Shown here in pieces: positions 37,258 through 46,222 of a stretch of DNA of 64,000 bases (position 1 is the first letter of the stretch; each line of letters begins with the position of its first letter). Both the position numbers and the translations under genes were made by a program. The stretch is from Candidatus Obscuribacterales bacterium. GTDB taxonomy: Bacteria > Cyanobacteriota > Vampirovibrionia > Obscuribacterales > Obscuribacteraceae. The notes below the pieces were generated by a model that was not told the DNA's origin, searched no databases, and saw nothing but the letters and a program-made list of their open reading frames with translations. Where the stretch lies: the NCBI GenBank assembly GCA_019752635.1, contig JAIELX010000001.1, forward strand, positions 124,001 through 188,000, in the 5' to 3' direction.

Positions 37258-38658
37258 TTACCCGCGGATCAGATCGCGAATGATTTCTTGCGATTTGCGC
37301 ATGACTAGATCTTTGCCTCCGCGCGAGTACACTGCACGCGCGCGCTCCACCAAAGAGGGCATGCGAATGCGGCGCCATTGCGGCAGGTGATATGGTTCGG
37401 CGCAGAACTTTCGCAGCGCTTCCACTGTGTTTGACCACTTGAACTCGTTGCCCAACTCCAGCGAGTTTTGCGCGCATCTTTTCTGTTGATCCGGCGAGTT
37501 TATGAGTTTCTCAATAGCATCGCTCCAGGCGGACGGGCTTTCGTAAGGCAGCGCCACGCCGGCCTGACGCCGTTCGATCAGATCGGCAAGATGGTCGCCT
37601 GTCGTGGTAAGAATCGGACGACCTGCCCAGAAATAATCGAGAATGCGAGTGCGAAACGAGAATCGTGTTTCCGGCAAATCGAAGTGCGCCGACACCGTCG
37701 CGTCGGCGTCAAGGAGATAATTGACGCGCTCACTATAAGGAGTCCAGGAATCGGAGAAGAAAACACTGCGATTGAGCGCGTCTGTTCGTTCTGCTTCCGC
37801 TCGGGCTTTCACTGCCATGTCCATTAGTGGCACTTGCGGATTGGGCGACTTCCACCCGGAGAAATACAATTTAAGTTGCGGGTACTTTTGGCTGAGGTCG
37901 GAGACTGCGCGAATCACTGTAAGTGGATCGAACCAGTCCCAAATGCCGCCGCCCCAAAGCAGCACGAAGTCGGATTCGTTGATGCCCGGAACTGTGCCTT
38001 TCATTCCCTTGCCTGTTCGAGCCGGTGCTTCGCTTGGTAATCCAAACGGAACAATGTCGATGAGCTTACGAAACGTAGGGTCGAAGCTGTAGAGTTCAGG
38101 ACTGAGTCTGCCCACCGCACAAAATCTTCCGAGCCAGTAGTCTAACTGTTTCTCCGATGCGCAAATGGAGAAGTCCGCTGCCAGCATGTGTCGTTGCAAC
38201 ACTTGATGCATCATGCTGTAACTCGAATCAGATGTATGACGATCGCCGGCGTACTGTGCCAACAGTGACAACAGATAAGGATCGTACAAGTCGACTACAA
38301 GATATTTACCCATGTCGGACAAGGCGGGGTAAGGCTTTAGAACGTTCGCCTGTACAATTATGATGTCACTGTTTTGAGCCAGCTTGTACAGGTTTGCCTT
38401 GCTGCCGCCGCAAAACATATTGAAGTTCGCAGAGGCGCAGATGTCGTTCGGGCGCTCGATATCCGAGGGGCAGGGCGAGAAAACCGTTACTTCGTGATCG
38501 CGTGCCAATTCCTTGCCGATTTCAACGCAGCGGATAGCCGGACCGGCCATCTGGCGTGCAATCGGTTCAAGCGTGACTAGCAAAATGCGTCTGCTGAAAC
38601 CGGACAAGCTTAGTTTTCTCCAAGGATGCCACCGCGGCGACATGGTCAAGAATAGCAT
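37258..38658 (-). CDS. GT-B glycosyltransferase
   Basis: 466 aa. Rossmann-type N-terminal half (RRILLVTLEPIARQMAGPAI) and C-terminal half with LLWGGGIWDWFDPLTVIRAV and the donor-binding region around SFRTRILDYFWAGRPILTTT, as in family 4-type glycosyltransferases. The WGGGIWDWFDP signature is common in enzymes of polysaccharide or glycoprotein synthesis clusters. The start is uncertain (ATG at 38658 or 38643, neither with a good ribosome site). It faces away from the GT2 gene at 39067. Confidence 0.82.
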   Translation of the reverse strand: MLFLTMSPRWHPWRKLSLSGFSRRILLVTLEPIARQMAGPAIRCVEIGKELARDHEVTVFSPCPSDIERPNDICASANFNMFCGGSKANLYKLAQNSDIIIVQANVLKPYPALSDMGKYLVVDLYDPYLLSLLAQYAGDRHTSDSSYSMMHQVLQRHMLAADFSICASEKQLDYWLGRFCAVGRLSPELYSFDPTFRKLIDIVPFGLPSEAPARTGKGMKGTVPGINESDFVLLWGGGIWDWFDPLTVIRAVSDLSQKYPQLKLYFSGWKSPNPQVPLMDMAVKARAEAERTDALNRSVFFSDSWTPYSERVNYLLDADATVSAHFDLPETRFSFRTRILDYFWAGRPILTTTGDHLADLIERRQAGVALPYESPSAWSDAIEKLINSPDQQKRCAQNSLELGNEFKWSNTVEALRKFCAEPYHLPQWRRIRMPSLVERARAVYSRGGKDLVMRKSQEIIRDLIRG

Positions 38659-39066
38659 GCGCAGCCATACGGGGAATTCCGGGTCAATTGAAGTGATCGC
38701 TATTGCGAAGATAATTTTTTGTATCGGAAGTGTTTACCGATGCGGATAGTCTGTTTGTACCCGATAGGAACCATCATTGCCCGTGGAGCAGCTCTCAGGG
38801 CTCGGTCCGCTCTTGCTCGCCGCAACACGTTCATAAATGAGTTAAGGGACAAAAGATTCGTACTATGAATTGCAGTCGAATGGCGTAATAGAAGCTTAAC
38901 GGGAGAGCTTTGCCCCGTCTCGGTCCGTAGTTGCTTCCCTGTGAGCATTCCTGGCGAAACCCGGGGGCAAACACTTACCGGCTGCAAGCCCGCGGACGAT
39001 TAAAAGCACGTAAGACTCTATCGCTTGGTTACCAGGGATAATAACCTCACAATCTCGGGGATGAAT
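38659..39066. other. Intergenic stretch between divergent glycosyltransferases
   Basis: 408 bases containing the divergent promoters of the two glycosyltransferase genes. A 95-codon minus-strand frame exists but its product looks non-coding. No RNA gene was recognised. Confidence 0.4.
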
Positions 39067-40137
39067 ATGACTGCTTCCGCGACTTTAACCCAACCCGCGT
39101 TAAAAGAGTGGCCCTCGTCTTCCACGATAGTGGAGAAGGGGCTTGTGAGTGTTGTTATACCGAATTGGAACGGCAAGAAGTTCCTTAAAGGTTGTCTTGA
39201 CTCGCTGCTCAAGGTGAACTGGAAACAAGTCGAAGTCATAATGATTGATAACGGCTCGCATGACGGCTCTGTTGAATTTTTGGAAGAGCACTATCCACAA
39301 GTGCATCTGATCAAGTTTCCGCATAACACGGGCTTTTCCGTAGCCGTAAACGCGGGTATTCGCAATTCACGCGGCGAGTTCATTGCGCTCTTGAACAATG
39401 ATACTGTTGTCGAAGCGGATTGGATCACCGAAATGGTGAAAGTATTGCGCGAGCATGACGAAATCGGCAGCACGGGCTGCAAGATGCTCGGTTATGACGA
39501 TCGGACCTTGCTGGATGGTGCCGGTGACGGTTATCGGCGCGGTGGATTGCCAGGGAGAATCGGGCATCGCGAAACAGACCGCGGGCAGTTCAACAACCCG
39601 AGATACATTCTTGGACCTTGTGGTGGCGCCGCATTGTACCGCCGCAGCATGCTGGAAGATATTGGATTGTTCGACGAAGATTACTTCGCGTATCTGGAAG
39701 ATGTTGATATCGCGCTGAGGGCGCAGAGCGCGGGATACAAGTGTTTGTACGTCCCGAGCGCGGTGATGTACCACCTGGGCTGCGGTACTACCGGTAGTGG
39801 TTATCATCCGCTAGTGGTGCAGTTGTCGGCTAAGAACAACTGGAACACTATCGTCAAGAATATTCCGTTGCCGTTGCTGTTAAAATTCCTGCCGCACATC
39901 CTTTACTGGCAGCTGTACTATTTTGCGGTGGTGATTGTGCGAGGCGGGCAGGTCATACCCTGGCTCAAGGGAACAATGGATGCGTTGCGATTGATGCCCC
40001 GTATGTTGAAAAAGCGTGCTGCAATCAATGCCCGGCGCAAAGTTTCGCTAGCGTATTTTGAAGGCGTGATCGTTCAGTCCGAGCGTGAGCTTGCCGAATC
40101 GAGACAACGATTGATCAATCAGTCTTTGGGGCTATAG
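39067..40137 (+). CDS. Family 2 glycosyltransferase
   Basis: 356 aa GT-A enzyme. Motifs: SVVIPNWNGKKFLKGCLDSL, EVIMIDNGSHDGSVEF (nucleotide site), FIALLNNDTVVEADW (DxD-like acidic site), then GGAALYRRSMLEDIGLFDEDYF and YLEDVDIALRAQSAGY, typical of rhamnosyl- or mannosyl-type cell-surface glycosyltransferases. A hydrophobic stretch after the catalytic domain (PHILYWQLYYFAVVIV) may contact the membrane. TTG and ATG alternatives exist upstream; GGGGAT best suits the ATG used. Followed after four bases by the GNAT gene. Confidence 0.88.
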   Translation: MTASATLTQPALKEWPSSSTIVEKGLVSVVIPNWNGKKFLKGCLDSLLKVNWKQVEVIMIDNGSHDGSVEFLEEHYPQVHLIKFPHNTGFSVAVNAGIRNSRGEFIALLNNDTVVEADWITEMVKVLREHDEIGSTGCKMLGYDDRTLLDGAGDGYRRGGLPGRIGHRETDRGQFNNPRYILGPCGGAALYRRSMLEDIGLFDEDYFAYLEDVDIALRAQSAGYKCLYVPSAVMYHLGCGTTGSGYHPLVVQLSAKNNWNTIVKNIPLPLLLKFLPHILYWQLYYFAVVIVRGGQVIPWLKGTMDALRLMPRMLKKRAAINARRKVSLAYFEGVIVQSERELAESRQRLINQSLGL

Positions 40138-40141
40138 GATC

Positions 40142-40690
40142 ATGGATGGAGAGGTAACGCTGGGGCGCGGGGCTCGCTGCAGTCTTGTTGCTCCGACTTT
40201 GTTGCGCGAACCGGAAATGGAGCGGGCGATCAATGATAGTCGAGACGCCCATGCACCTTGGGTCTTTCATGGCAGTGCGCGGGCCTATTTTGATAAACTG
40301 CACAAGGGACGCACTATCGGGTTGTTTGTAATCGATACCGCTGATGATGCCTTAGCGTCTGTGATCAATCTAAACGAACCTGTTGGCGGCGGCTTTGCAT
40401 CAGCCTATCTAGGCTATTTTACGTTCGTTGCCAAATTGCGAAAAGGTTTGATGAAGGAAGGTCTGTCTTTGGCATTGGACTATGCTTTCGCCCCGCTCGG
40501 ATTTCATCGGCTGGAAGCAAACATACAGCCGGGGAATCAGCCTTCCATCGGATTGGTTGAATCGCTAGGTTTCAGACTTGAGGGATTCTCACCCAAGTAT
40601 CTCAAGATTGGCGGCGAGTGGAGAGATCATCACCGCTACGCAATTCTTGCCGACGAATGGACATCGGCGAAGAGACTGCAATCACGATAA
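40142..40690 (+). CDS. GNAT N-acetyltransferase (RimJ/RimL-like)
   Basis: 182 aa. Acetyl-CoA-dependent acetyltransferase of the RimJ type: AYLGYFTFVAKLRKGLMKEG forms the acyl-CoA binding strand-helix, and HRLEANIQPGNQPSIGLVES followed by LGFRLEGFSPKYLKIGGEW is the family's C-terminal signature. Substrates of this family include ribosomal protein N-termini and amino groups of sugars or antibiotics; here co-location with a glycosyltransferase makes a sugar or peptide amine equally possible. Confidence 0.87.
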   Translation: MDGEVTLGRGARCSLVAPTLLREPEMERAINDSRDAHAPWVFHGSARAYFDKLHKGRTIGLFVIDTADDALASVINLNEPVGGGFASAYLGYFTFVAKLRKGLMKEGLSLALDYAFAPLGFHRLEANIQPGNQPSIGLVESLGFRLEGFSPKYLKIGGEWRDHHRYAILADEWTSAKRLQSR

Positions 40691-40697
40691 CGTGACG

Positions 40698-41363
40698 CTA
40701 TGCTTCGCCCGCCACGCTGTCCGGCTGGCTTGCCGGCGGTGACGGCATCGCTTCCGGTTGTTGGGCAATGGCATTATCGATTTCGGAAAGGGCTTGCCTT
40801 AGCGCGTCGCGGCTAGCGATCAATATGTCCTTGCCTCGGGCAAGTTTTCTGCTTTCGAACAAATCGATTGCTTCGCTCAAGCTATCTTGTGTCACCTCAC
40901 AAAGGCTCATCACTCGCTCGATAGCGTTGAGCGCCGATTCTATTTTGTGATCGTCTCCGTTGGCTCTGCATGTTTCGCAAATGCCCAAAATGTCGAATCG
41001 GCTTGTGCGGTACTCGTAGCCCTTCCACTCTGCCACCGACTTTCCGAACCCTGCGATGAGATCGTCTTCGAACTCAATAGTCAAACCGCACTTTACGCAA
41101 ATAAGGTGATCGTGGTCGTGCCCGGCGTCCAGTGCTTCATAGCGCCTGCCGTGCTCACCGACAATGGCCTGGACATGACCGTGCGATGACATGTTGTGTA
41201 ATGTGCGATACACCGTCGAGAGGCTTATCCGAAGCCCTTGTTCTCGGGCCAATTTGTAAACTTCGGGCGCCGTGAGATGCTGGCCGCGGGGCAAGTCCTT
41301 AATGAATGACTCGAGCGACGGCTGCTGTCGCGTGCGGCGGTCGGCGTCGTTGGTATCGCTCAC
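40698..41363 (-). CDS. Fur-family metal- or peroxide-sensing repressor with C-terminal extension
   Basis: 221 aa; the usual Fur/PerR core is ~140-150. Winged helix with LTAPEVYKLAREQGLRISLS and TVYRTLHNMSSHGHVQ, the HDHDHLICVKCG metal/zinc segment, and a second CETC for the structural zinc. After about residue 145 there is a ~75-residue helical extension (ESALNAIERVMSLCEVTQDS...) ending in Pro/Ser, which I do not recognise. Start codon GTG. Its location by the Tad locus may be chance; Fur, PerR or Zur type cannot be decided. Confidence 0.87.
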   Translation of the reverse strand: MSDTNDADRRTRQQPSLESFIKDLPRGQHLTAPEVYKLAREQGLRISLSTVYRTLHNMSSHGHVQAIVGEHGRRYEALDAGHDHDHLICVKCGLTIEFEDDLIAGFGKSVAEWKGYEYRTSRFDILGICETCRANGDDHKIESALNAIERVMSLCEVTQDSLSEAIDLFESRKLARGKDILIASRDALRQALSEIDNAIAQQPEAMPSPPASQPDSVAGEA

Positions 41364-41893
41364 GTTGAGATTTTCCCCGTTTCATTTGGATAGCCGCTTT
41401 TGCTGCCCTCATTGTAGAGCCACGTTGGCATTCATGATCTATGCGACACCGGTTTAAGGCTTTAGCGTCGGAAAATTTTTACCTGAACGTCCGCGTTGGT
41501 GTTAACAAGGCGCGTCATATTTTGAGAATTGTTGATTCCTTATTGAGAATAGAAATCATCTTGGAATCATCTAGATGCGGCTTTATGGCATGTCATTGGT
41601 GTGTGTCCGACTATTTCGGGACTGGTTGCTTTGTCTAGAAAGTAGGAATAGGTAAGGGTTTTGCGTCCGGATGATGACGTCTGCCCCTCCTCGCAATATT
41701 AAGCGGCTGTAATTGACAGTCTTGTTGTAGAGGTGTACATTCGCACTATTAATTTGAGAATTATTCGCAACTAGGACAGAGGCGATTGTAGCGAGTTGTC
41801 GAGTCTTGGCTGCTTTGATTCCGGTCCATTTGATCTGTACAGGCATACCGATCATGGCAAACGTTCAACCCATCCCTATTGAAAGGAGCAGCA
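41364..41893. other. Long intergenic region before the Tad pilus locus
   Basis: 530 bases, more AT-rich than its surroundings, holding three TTGAGAAT copies (see repeat entry) and the 11-base-spaced direct repeat AATCATCT (41554 and 41565). A 90-codon minus frame has no ribosome site. Probably the regulatory region of both fur and the pilus genes. Confidence 0.45.
41522..41761. repeat. Three TTGAGAAT repeats upstream of the Tad locus
   Basis: Copies at 41522-41529, 41543-41550 (21 bases apart, two helical turns) and 41754-41761. They look like binding sites for a regulator of the pilus genes or of the divergent Fur gene. Confidence 0.4.
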
Positions 41894-42106
41894 ATGCGAC
41901 GCAGTAAAAAAGGTCAAAGTTTGGTGGAATACGCAATCGGTCTGGGCTGTATTTCAGCTCTATGCATGATTTCACTCGGTAGCCTCGGACACATTTGCGG
42001 CGATATCATTCACAGTGTTCAAGGTGCTATTAACTATGGCGGTAGCCGGCCGTCAGATCCGGGTCGAATGGTAAACAACGCTTCGACTCCCTGGGCGATC
42101 GACTAG
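41894..42106 (+). CDS. flp: Flp-type (type IVb) pilin
   Basis: 70 aa. N-terminus RRSKKGQSLVEYAIGLG gives a class IV prepilin cleavage site after the Gly, with Glu at +5 of the mature peptide, followed by a ~25-residue hydrophobic helix and a short Cys-containing tail. This is the major Flp pilin type, assembled outside the cell by the Tad machinery. AAGGAG at 41883-41888 fixes the ATG. A strong hairpin follows at 42112, typical of a pilin made in excess of the assembly genes. Confidence 0.82.
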   Translation: MRRSKKGQSLVEYAIGLGCISALCMISLGSLGHICGDIIHSVQGAINYGGSRPSDPGRMVNNASTPWAID

Positions 42107-42111
42107 TCTTC

Positions 42112-42156
42112 GAAAAGATCGGCTGCGAGTCTGCGCTCGCGGCCGATCTTTTCTGT
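42112..42156 (+). terminator. Hairpin terminator/attenuator after the pilin gene
   Basis: Perfect 12-bp stem GAAAAGATCGGC / GCCGATCTTTTC (42112-42123, 42142-42153), 18-base loop. It would stop most transcripts after the pilin and limit expression of the assembly genes. Confidence 0.75.
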
Positions 42157-42251
42157 TATGGAACTTTCCGCCGTCGGAGTTCTCAGCTTTTTCCGACGCA
42201 CTGTCTTAAATCCAGATCACACGGTTGAGAACTCACATGAGCGGAGCCGAC

Positions 42252-42833
42252 ATGAAGAGAACTCTCGGATACAACAGAACTCGCAACAGCGCTGGACAGT
42301 CGTTAGTTGAATTCGCTTTGGCGATTCCATTCTTGTTGGTATGCTTGATTGGAATCATTTACTTCGGCAAACTTTTCTATATCAAGCAGGTTATTGCATA
42401 TGCAGCACAAGAGGGCGCACGTGCTGCATCTCGGCTTCCTGATTTGAGCAACTCGGCAACGGTTGATCGTGTGCGGGGATTCTCCGAGGACGGTTCGGTC
42501 ACCGGGCCCGATGATGACTCCAATCCTTCGCCTGTCTATCGCGCGCTGGCCGCGGCCCGATTGCTCAGCGGGCCTCAGGGAATTCAGGGATCGCTGCCTG
42601 CCGGGGCCAGAGTCTTAGTGGAAGGTGCGCTACAAAATTCGGATCGTGTGACCGTCACGGTCGAGTATCCATTTGGGTTGTTTTTTCACTCACAAACAGG
42701 CAATAACTCCGGCGGCGAGGTAACCGCGGTGAATATCGCTATGTCCGCCGAGCCTGAGGCCGAGCCCGTGAGATTCGGAGACTTCTTGTTGCGCGAGTCT
42801 GCCTCAGCAGCGCAGGAAGTCTATCAACAATAG
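42252..42833 (+). CDS. tadE: TadE-like pseudopilin
   Basis: 193 aa. AGQSLVEFALAIPFLLVCLIG is the TadE prepilin-like segment (G before Q, Glu at +5), followed by the hydrophobic helix and IKQVIAYAAQEGARAASRL, a typical TadE continuation. Minor pseudopilins of this kind are processed by the prepilin peptidase and needed for Flp pilus assembly. CGGAG precedes the ATG used; the frame is open to a TTG at 42225 with another ATG at 42237. Second gene of the Tad run. Confidence 0.82.
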   Translation: MKRTLGYNRTRNSAGQSLVEFALAIPFLLVCLIGIIYFGKLFYIKQVIAYAAQEGARAASRLPDLSNSATVDRVRGFSEDGSVTGPDDDSNPSPVYRALAAARLLSGPQGIQGSLPAGARVLVEGALQNSDRVTVTVEYPFGLFFHSQTGNNSGGEVTAVNIAMSAEPEAEPVRFGDFLLRESASAAQEVYQQ

Positions 42834-42846
42834 AGAGGATAACTTT

Positions 42847-43797
42847 GTGGCACCGCTCATAACACCAGAGCCCGGTACGCTATTCAATAGAAATAGAGTT
42901 CAGTCTCAAGCGTCGATCAAAAAGATTCCGCCGATGCGGATGATTCTGCTTGTAGCGGTGATGGCGCTCCTCGTGCTGGGGGGTGTCAGGATGGTAGGAG
43001 GCAGTGCCAAACAGCCTGCGGCAACAGTCAGAGTTGTCGCTGCTGGCGAAGATTTGCCTCCTGGCTGTAAGGTCGGGTTTACAAGCCTGCATTACACGCA
43101 ACTGCCAAAAGACTATTTTAGTGAAGACATGTTCACTTCGTATCAGCAACTGGTGGGCTCCACTACTTGCAATTTTGTGCGAAAGGGTGAACCGATTGTC
43201 GCTAAGGCTGTGCTGCCTTTCAAGCAAACATTGGCTGGAATGATTGGTGCCGAGGCCCGCGCTGTGACCTTGAAGCTCGATCCCGATGCCCTGGTAGACA
43301 ACACTATTGAACCGGGCGATCGCGTTGATGTTCTTGTTACTGTTGTGAAAGAGGGAAAAAGGTTCACGCGTACAGTATGCCAAAATCTGCAAGTCCTGCT
43401 TTCCACTCCGCGAGAGATGATGCTGGTCGATCGGTTTCGCAGCTCTGATTCGGGAAAGGTTACGTTATCTGCATCACCGGAAGATACCGAGCGCTTGACC
43501 GAAGCTTTGGAATCGGGACGTTTGCGCCTGGTATTGCGTAATCGCGCTAATACTCGGCAGTCGGGCTTAACCGGTGCGAGCGAGAAGGACATTTTGCCAG
43601 CAGACGCTTTAAAGGCCGACGCCCCGCCCGCATTGCCGCCTGCTGCGCCACTGACACCGCCAATGTTCGCGCCACCACCACCGGCGGCGCCAAACGCTGC
43701 TGTTCCCGCAGCTGCATCCGCGCCTGATCCCGTCAAATGGATCGTAGAAGTAGTATCCGGTTCGAAGAAAGAATCTTGTGAAGTTCCATCGCGATAA
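42847..43797 (+). CDS. cpaB: Flp pilus assembly protein CpaB/RcpC
   Basis: 316 aa with one N-terminal membrane helix (MILLVAVMALLVLGGVRMVG) and a periplasmic SAF-type domain: VRVVAAGEDLPPGCKV, FVRKGEPIVAKAVLPF and the CpaB core AVTLKLDPDALVDNTIEPGD then RVDVLVTVVKEG. The last ~70 residues are Pro/Ala-rich. CpaB works with the outer-membrane secretin in diderm Tad systems, yet no secretin lies in this locus. GTG start after AGAGAGG. Confidence 0.88.
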   Translation: MAPLITPEPGTLFNRNRVQSQASIKKIPPMRMILLVAVMALLVLGGVRMVGGSAKQPAATVRVVAAGEDLPPGCKVGFTSLHYTQLPKDYFSEDMFTSYQQLVGSTTCNFVRKGEPIVAKAVLPFKQTLAGMIGAEARAVTLKLDPDALVDNTIEPGDRVDVLVTVVKEGKRFTRTVCQNLQVLLSTPREMMLVDRFRSSDSGKVTLSASPEDTERLTEALESGRLRLVLRNRANTRQSGLTGASEKDILPADALKADAPPALPPAAPLTPPMFAPPPPAAPNAAVPAAASAPDPVKWIVEVVSGSKKESCEVPSR

Positions 43798-43808
43798 GGT
43801 TTAGCAAC

Positions 43809-45278
43809 GTGGTCTCGAGAATTCATCTCCCTGCCGATTCACTGCATCGATTCCAGCGATGTCGGACTTCACGAAACTATCAACGTGGCGCCGTAATGCC
43901 GCTTGTGGTGTTTTCTCTGTTGGTCGTTTTTGCTTTTCTGGGCTTTTGCGTTGATGTGATGCGACAGTTTCACTGCGTTGAGAAGCTCCGCTTTGCTGCG
44001 CGTGCGGCTGCTTTGGAATTACTGCCATATGCTAGCTTTGATGCAGCGGGCAATCCGGACAACATTTCTTGTTGCGATGATGGCGGTGCGATAACTTCAA
44101 CTGCTGCCGCTCAGGTCTTTGCTGCTCTCAATGGCAGCGGCGGCCCGAATGACGATCCGTCGAACACTGCATCGGCGGGCGACGTAATGGATCTATCTAA
44201 GCCTGCCGAGCAACCGGTTTTTATACAGGATTCAGACGTTCAAAGTGGCACGCAAGTGGACGGCAGTGCTGAAGACAAAAACGAGTTGCTCCTGCGAGTA
44301 GTAGCGCGCAGAACTGGTCAGGATGCATTGCAGATGATGTTTATGCCGGTTGCCTATGCGATGGACTTTTTAGCCGGCAGTGCCATTCCTCCCGAAGCCC
44401 TCAGACGCAATCAAACCGGGTTGGCGGAAGTAATTGGGCAGCCTGCGACCAGAATTGGTGCCGCCGTGGCTGCTGGCGCCTCGGGACGCCGAAATCAAAG
44501 TATTTATCGCGGGCGATTGGCCGTCTTTCCGCTAGCTCTGGAATATAGCGATTTCGTCGCTGCATTGCCTGAGCGTGGCGCACCACCTGTGGTGGTATCC
44601 CTGAAAGTGGTCGATCCAGGTGCTGCTACCGGTTCGGCAGGGGCGACCCCAATTCTGCGAGCATATTTTGTGAACAGTGTAAGCGGCGCATCCGTCAGTG
44701 GTTATTATTCCGACGCTGCAACACCTGCACGCTTTGATGAATTGATCGGTTTACTTAAGTACTTTGACAGAAGCTCTTCTTCTCCTGCACCGCAAGTATT
44801 GCGCTATCCGCAGGCGATGGAAAGCGGCGTCCTTGTCGATTGCTTCTCTTCGGATCGAACCTCTTTCGATAATGCCGACTTGCGTGCGTTGTTGACGCAA
44901 CTAAGGACATCAGCCGCTAATCGTTGTTTCATTTTGCCAGTGGTGCAACGGCGAGGCGCCGTGCCCACGGCTTCTCAAACTCAAGTGCAAGGGTTCGCCT
45001 GGCTGAAGTTAAAGGGAATCACTGAAGCGACGCCGGGTGTGTGGAACTTTTCCTTCGAAATCAATGAATCGCTTCCACTTCTAAATGCATCATGTTCCGG
45101 AGGCTTGCGTTCGATTCCAGCGGTAACGGGGGAACGCATGCCGGCGCCGAGAACCGATGGACCATTTAAAATGCGAAAGCTCATCGCCGGTAGCAACAGT
45201 CCTGAAGTTCGCCCGCGAGGAGTGGTGCTGGCGCCGGCAGTGTCCTTAAGAGCGTTGCGACCGGAAGATGAAGTTTAA
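43809..45278 (+). CDS. tadG: TadG-like pilus assembly protein
   Basis: 489 aa. N-terminal RGAVMPLVVFSLLVVFAFLG and FCVDVMRQFHCVEKLRFAA form the TadG-type membrane anchor and following helix; the remaining ~430 residues are a periplasmic region of unrecognised fold. TadG proteins anchor the pilus at the envelope. Start GTG. Located between cpaB and cpaE, in the position expected for this gene. Confidence 0.72.
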   Translation: MVSRIHLPADSLHRFQRCRTSRNYQRGAVMPLVVFSLLVVFAFLGFCVDVMRQFHCVEKLRFAARAAALELLPYASFDAAGNPDNISCCDDGGAITSTAAAQVFAALNGSGGPNDDPSNTASAGDVMDLSKPAEQPVFIQDSDVQSGTQVDGSAEDKNELLLRVVARRTGQDALQMMFMPVAYAMDFLAGSAIPPEALRRNQTGLAEVIGQPATRIGAAVAAGASGRRNQSIYRGRLAVFPLALEYSDFVAALPERGAPPVVVSLKVVDPGAATGSAGATPILRAYFVNSVSGASVSGYYSDAATPARFDELIGLLKYFDRSSSSPAPQVLRYPQAMESGVLVDCFSSDRTSFDNADLRALLTQLRTSAANRCFILPVVQRRGAVPTASQTQVQGFAWLKLKGITEATPGVWNFSFEINESLPLLNASCSGGLRSIPAVTGERMPAPRTDGPFKMRKLIAGSNSPEVRPRGVVLAPAVSLRALRPEDEV

Positions 45279-45293
45279 TTGGAGGGCGGTGAG

Positions 45294-46217
45294 TTGAAAG
45301 ATCTGGCGACATTCTTTCCGATGTTTGCGGCGCAAAAGGTTTCGAGCCGACACCGTCAGGTCCATCGTGCTCAGCCGGTCGCGCCCGGGCCCGTCCCGGC
45401 TGTCGGTATTGAGACGCCTGAAGCCAAGCACTATGCCGCAGTCGGCGTAGTCTCGGCCAAGGGTGGCTGCGGAGCCACAACCATTGCCCTCAATCTGGCG
45501 GCCGCGCTTGCCAAACATCATGGAGCCAGTGCGTTGTTGGACGCTAACTTGCAAAATCCGGACGCAGCAGTTCTGCTTGGAAGAGAGCCGCGCCATTCTC
45601 TGGTGGATCTAGTGACCAGACATCACGAAATGGATGCCGCCATGATAGAGGCGTGTTCTGCTCCCATATTCGACGGGACCTCAAGCGGTACTTGTCGACT
45701 ATTGTCGGCGCCGGCCGACGGCAGCGGCGCTAGGGCTACGAACTTGTCCCGCATGGCGGAATGCCTGGAGAGTCTACGTTCGTTCGAGCAATATTATGTT
45801 GTTGATCTACCGGGACATTTGGACAAGCATCTTGTCACTATGCTTGATCGTTTGGACCACATTTTTCTGGTTTTCGACGCCACTATATCCGGTGTCGCTG
45901 CGTCCAAGCGCTGGTTGAATATTTTTGCCGAATTGGAATATCCCGAAGCAAAGATCACTGCCGTGCTTAATCGTAGTGGCGGGCGATTTAAATCGATCGA
46001 GGACGATCTGCCGGCGCTGCTTGCACGGTCCTGCTTTAAACTGCCAAATGCCTTCTTCTTGTCGCAAGATTGCGCCAGCTCCGGCATACCGGCTGTGGTG
46101 CGCGCACCACGCGAGAAGTTTGCTGTTGCCGTGTCGGAGCTGGCGATGTTTGTCGCACGGCTGAAAGCCGACCAACTTTCCGTTCAACTGAAGAAGTTGA
46201 ACACTGTCGGGGATTAA
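45294..46217 (+). CDS. cpaE: CpaE/TadZ ParA-like ATPase
   Basis: 307 aa ParA/MinD-type P-loop ATPase that positions the Tad machine at the cell pole or membrane. VVSAKGGCGATTIALNLAAA is the deviant Walker A motif, YYVVDLPGHLDKH the Walker B-like region and AVLNRSGGRF the later switch strand. No receiver domain precedes it, as in shorter TadZ forms. The TTG used has GGAGG eight bases upstream; another TTG 15 bases earlier lacks a site. Confidence 0.85.
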   Translation: MKDLATFFPMFAAQKVSSRHRQVHRAQPVAPGPVPAVGIETPEAKHYAAVGVVSAKGGCGATTIALNLAAALAKHHGASALLDANLQNPDAAVLLGREPRHSLVDLVTRHHEMDAAMIEACSAPIFDGTSSGTCRLLSAPADGSGARATNLSRMAECLESLRSFEQYYVVDLPGHLDKHLVTMLDRLDHIFLVFDATISGVAASKRWLNIFAELEYPEAKITAVLNRSGGRFKSIEDDLPALLARSCFKLPNAFFLSQDCASSGIPAVVRAPREKFAVAVSELAMFVARLKADQLSVQLKKLNTVGD

Positions 46218-46222
46218 CTGCA

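Noticed and set aside
38700..38987. 95-codon minus-strand frame between the glycosyltransferases
   Set aside because: Poor start context and non-coding composition.
41583..41855. 90-codon minus-strand frame in the pre-Tad region
   Set aside because: No ribosome site, lies in an AT-rich regulatory stretch, product unlike any family.
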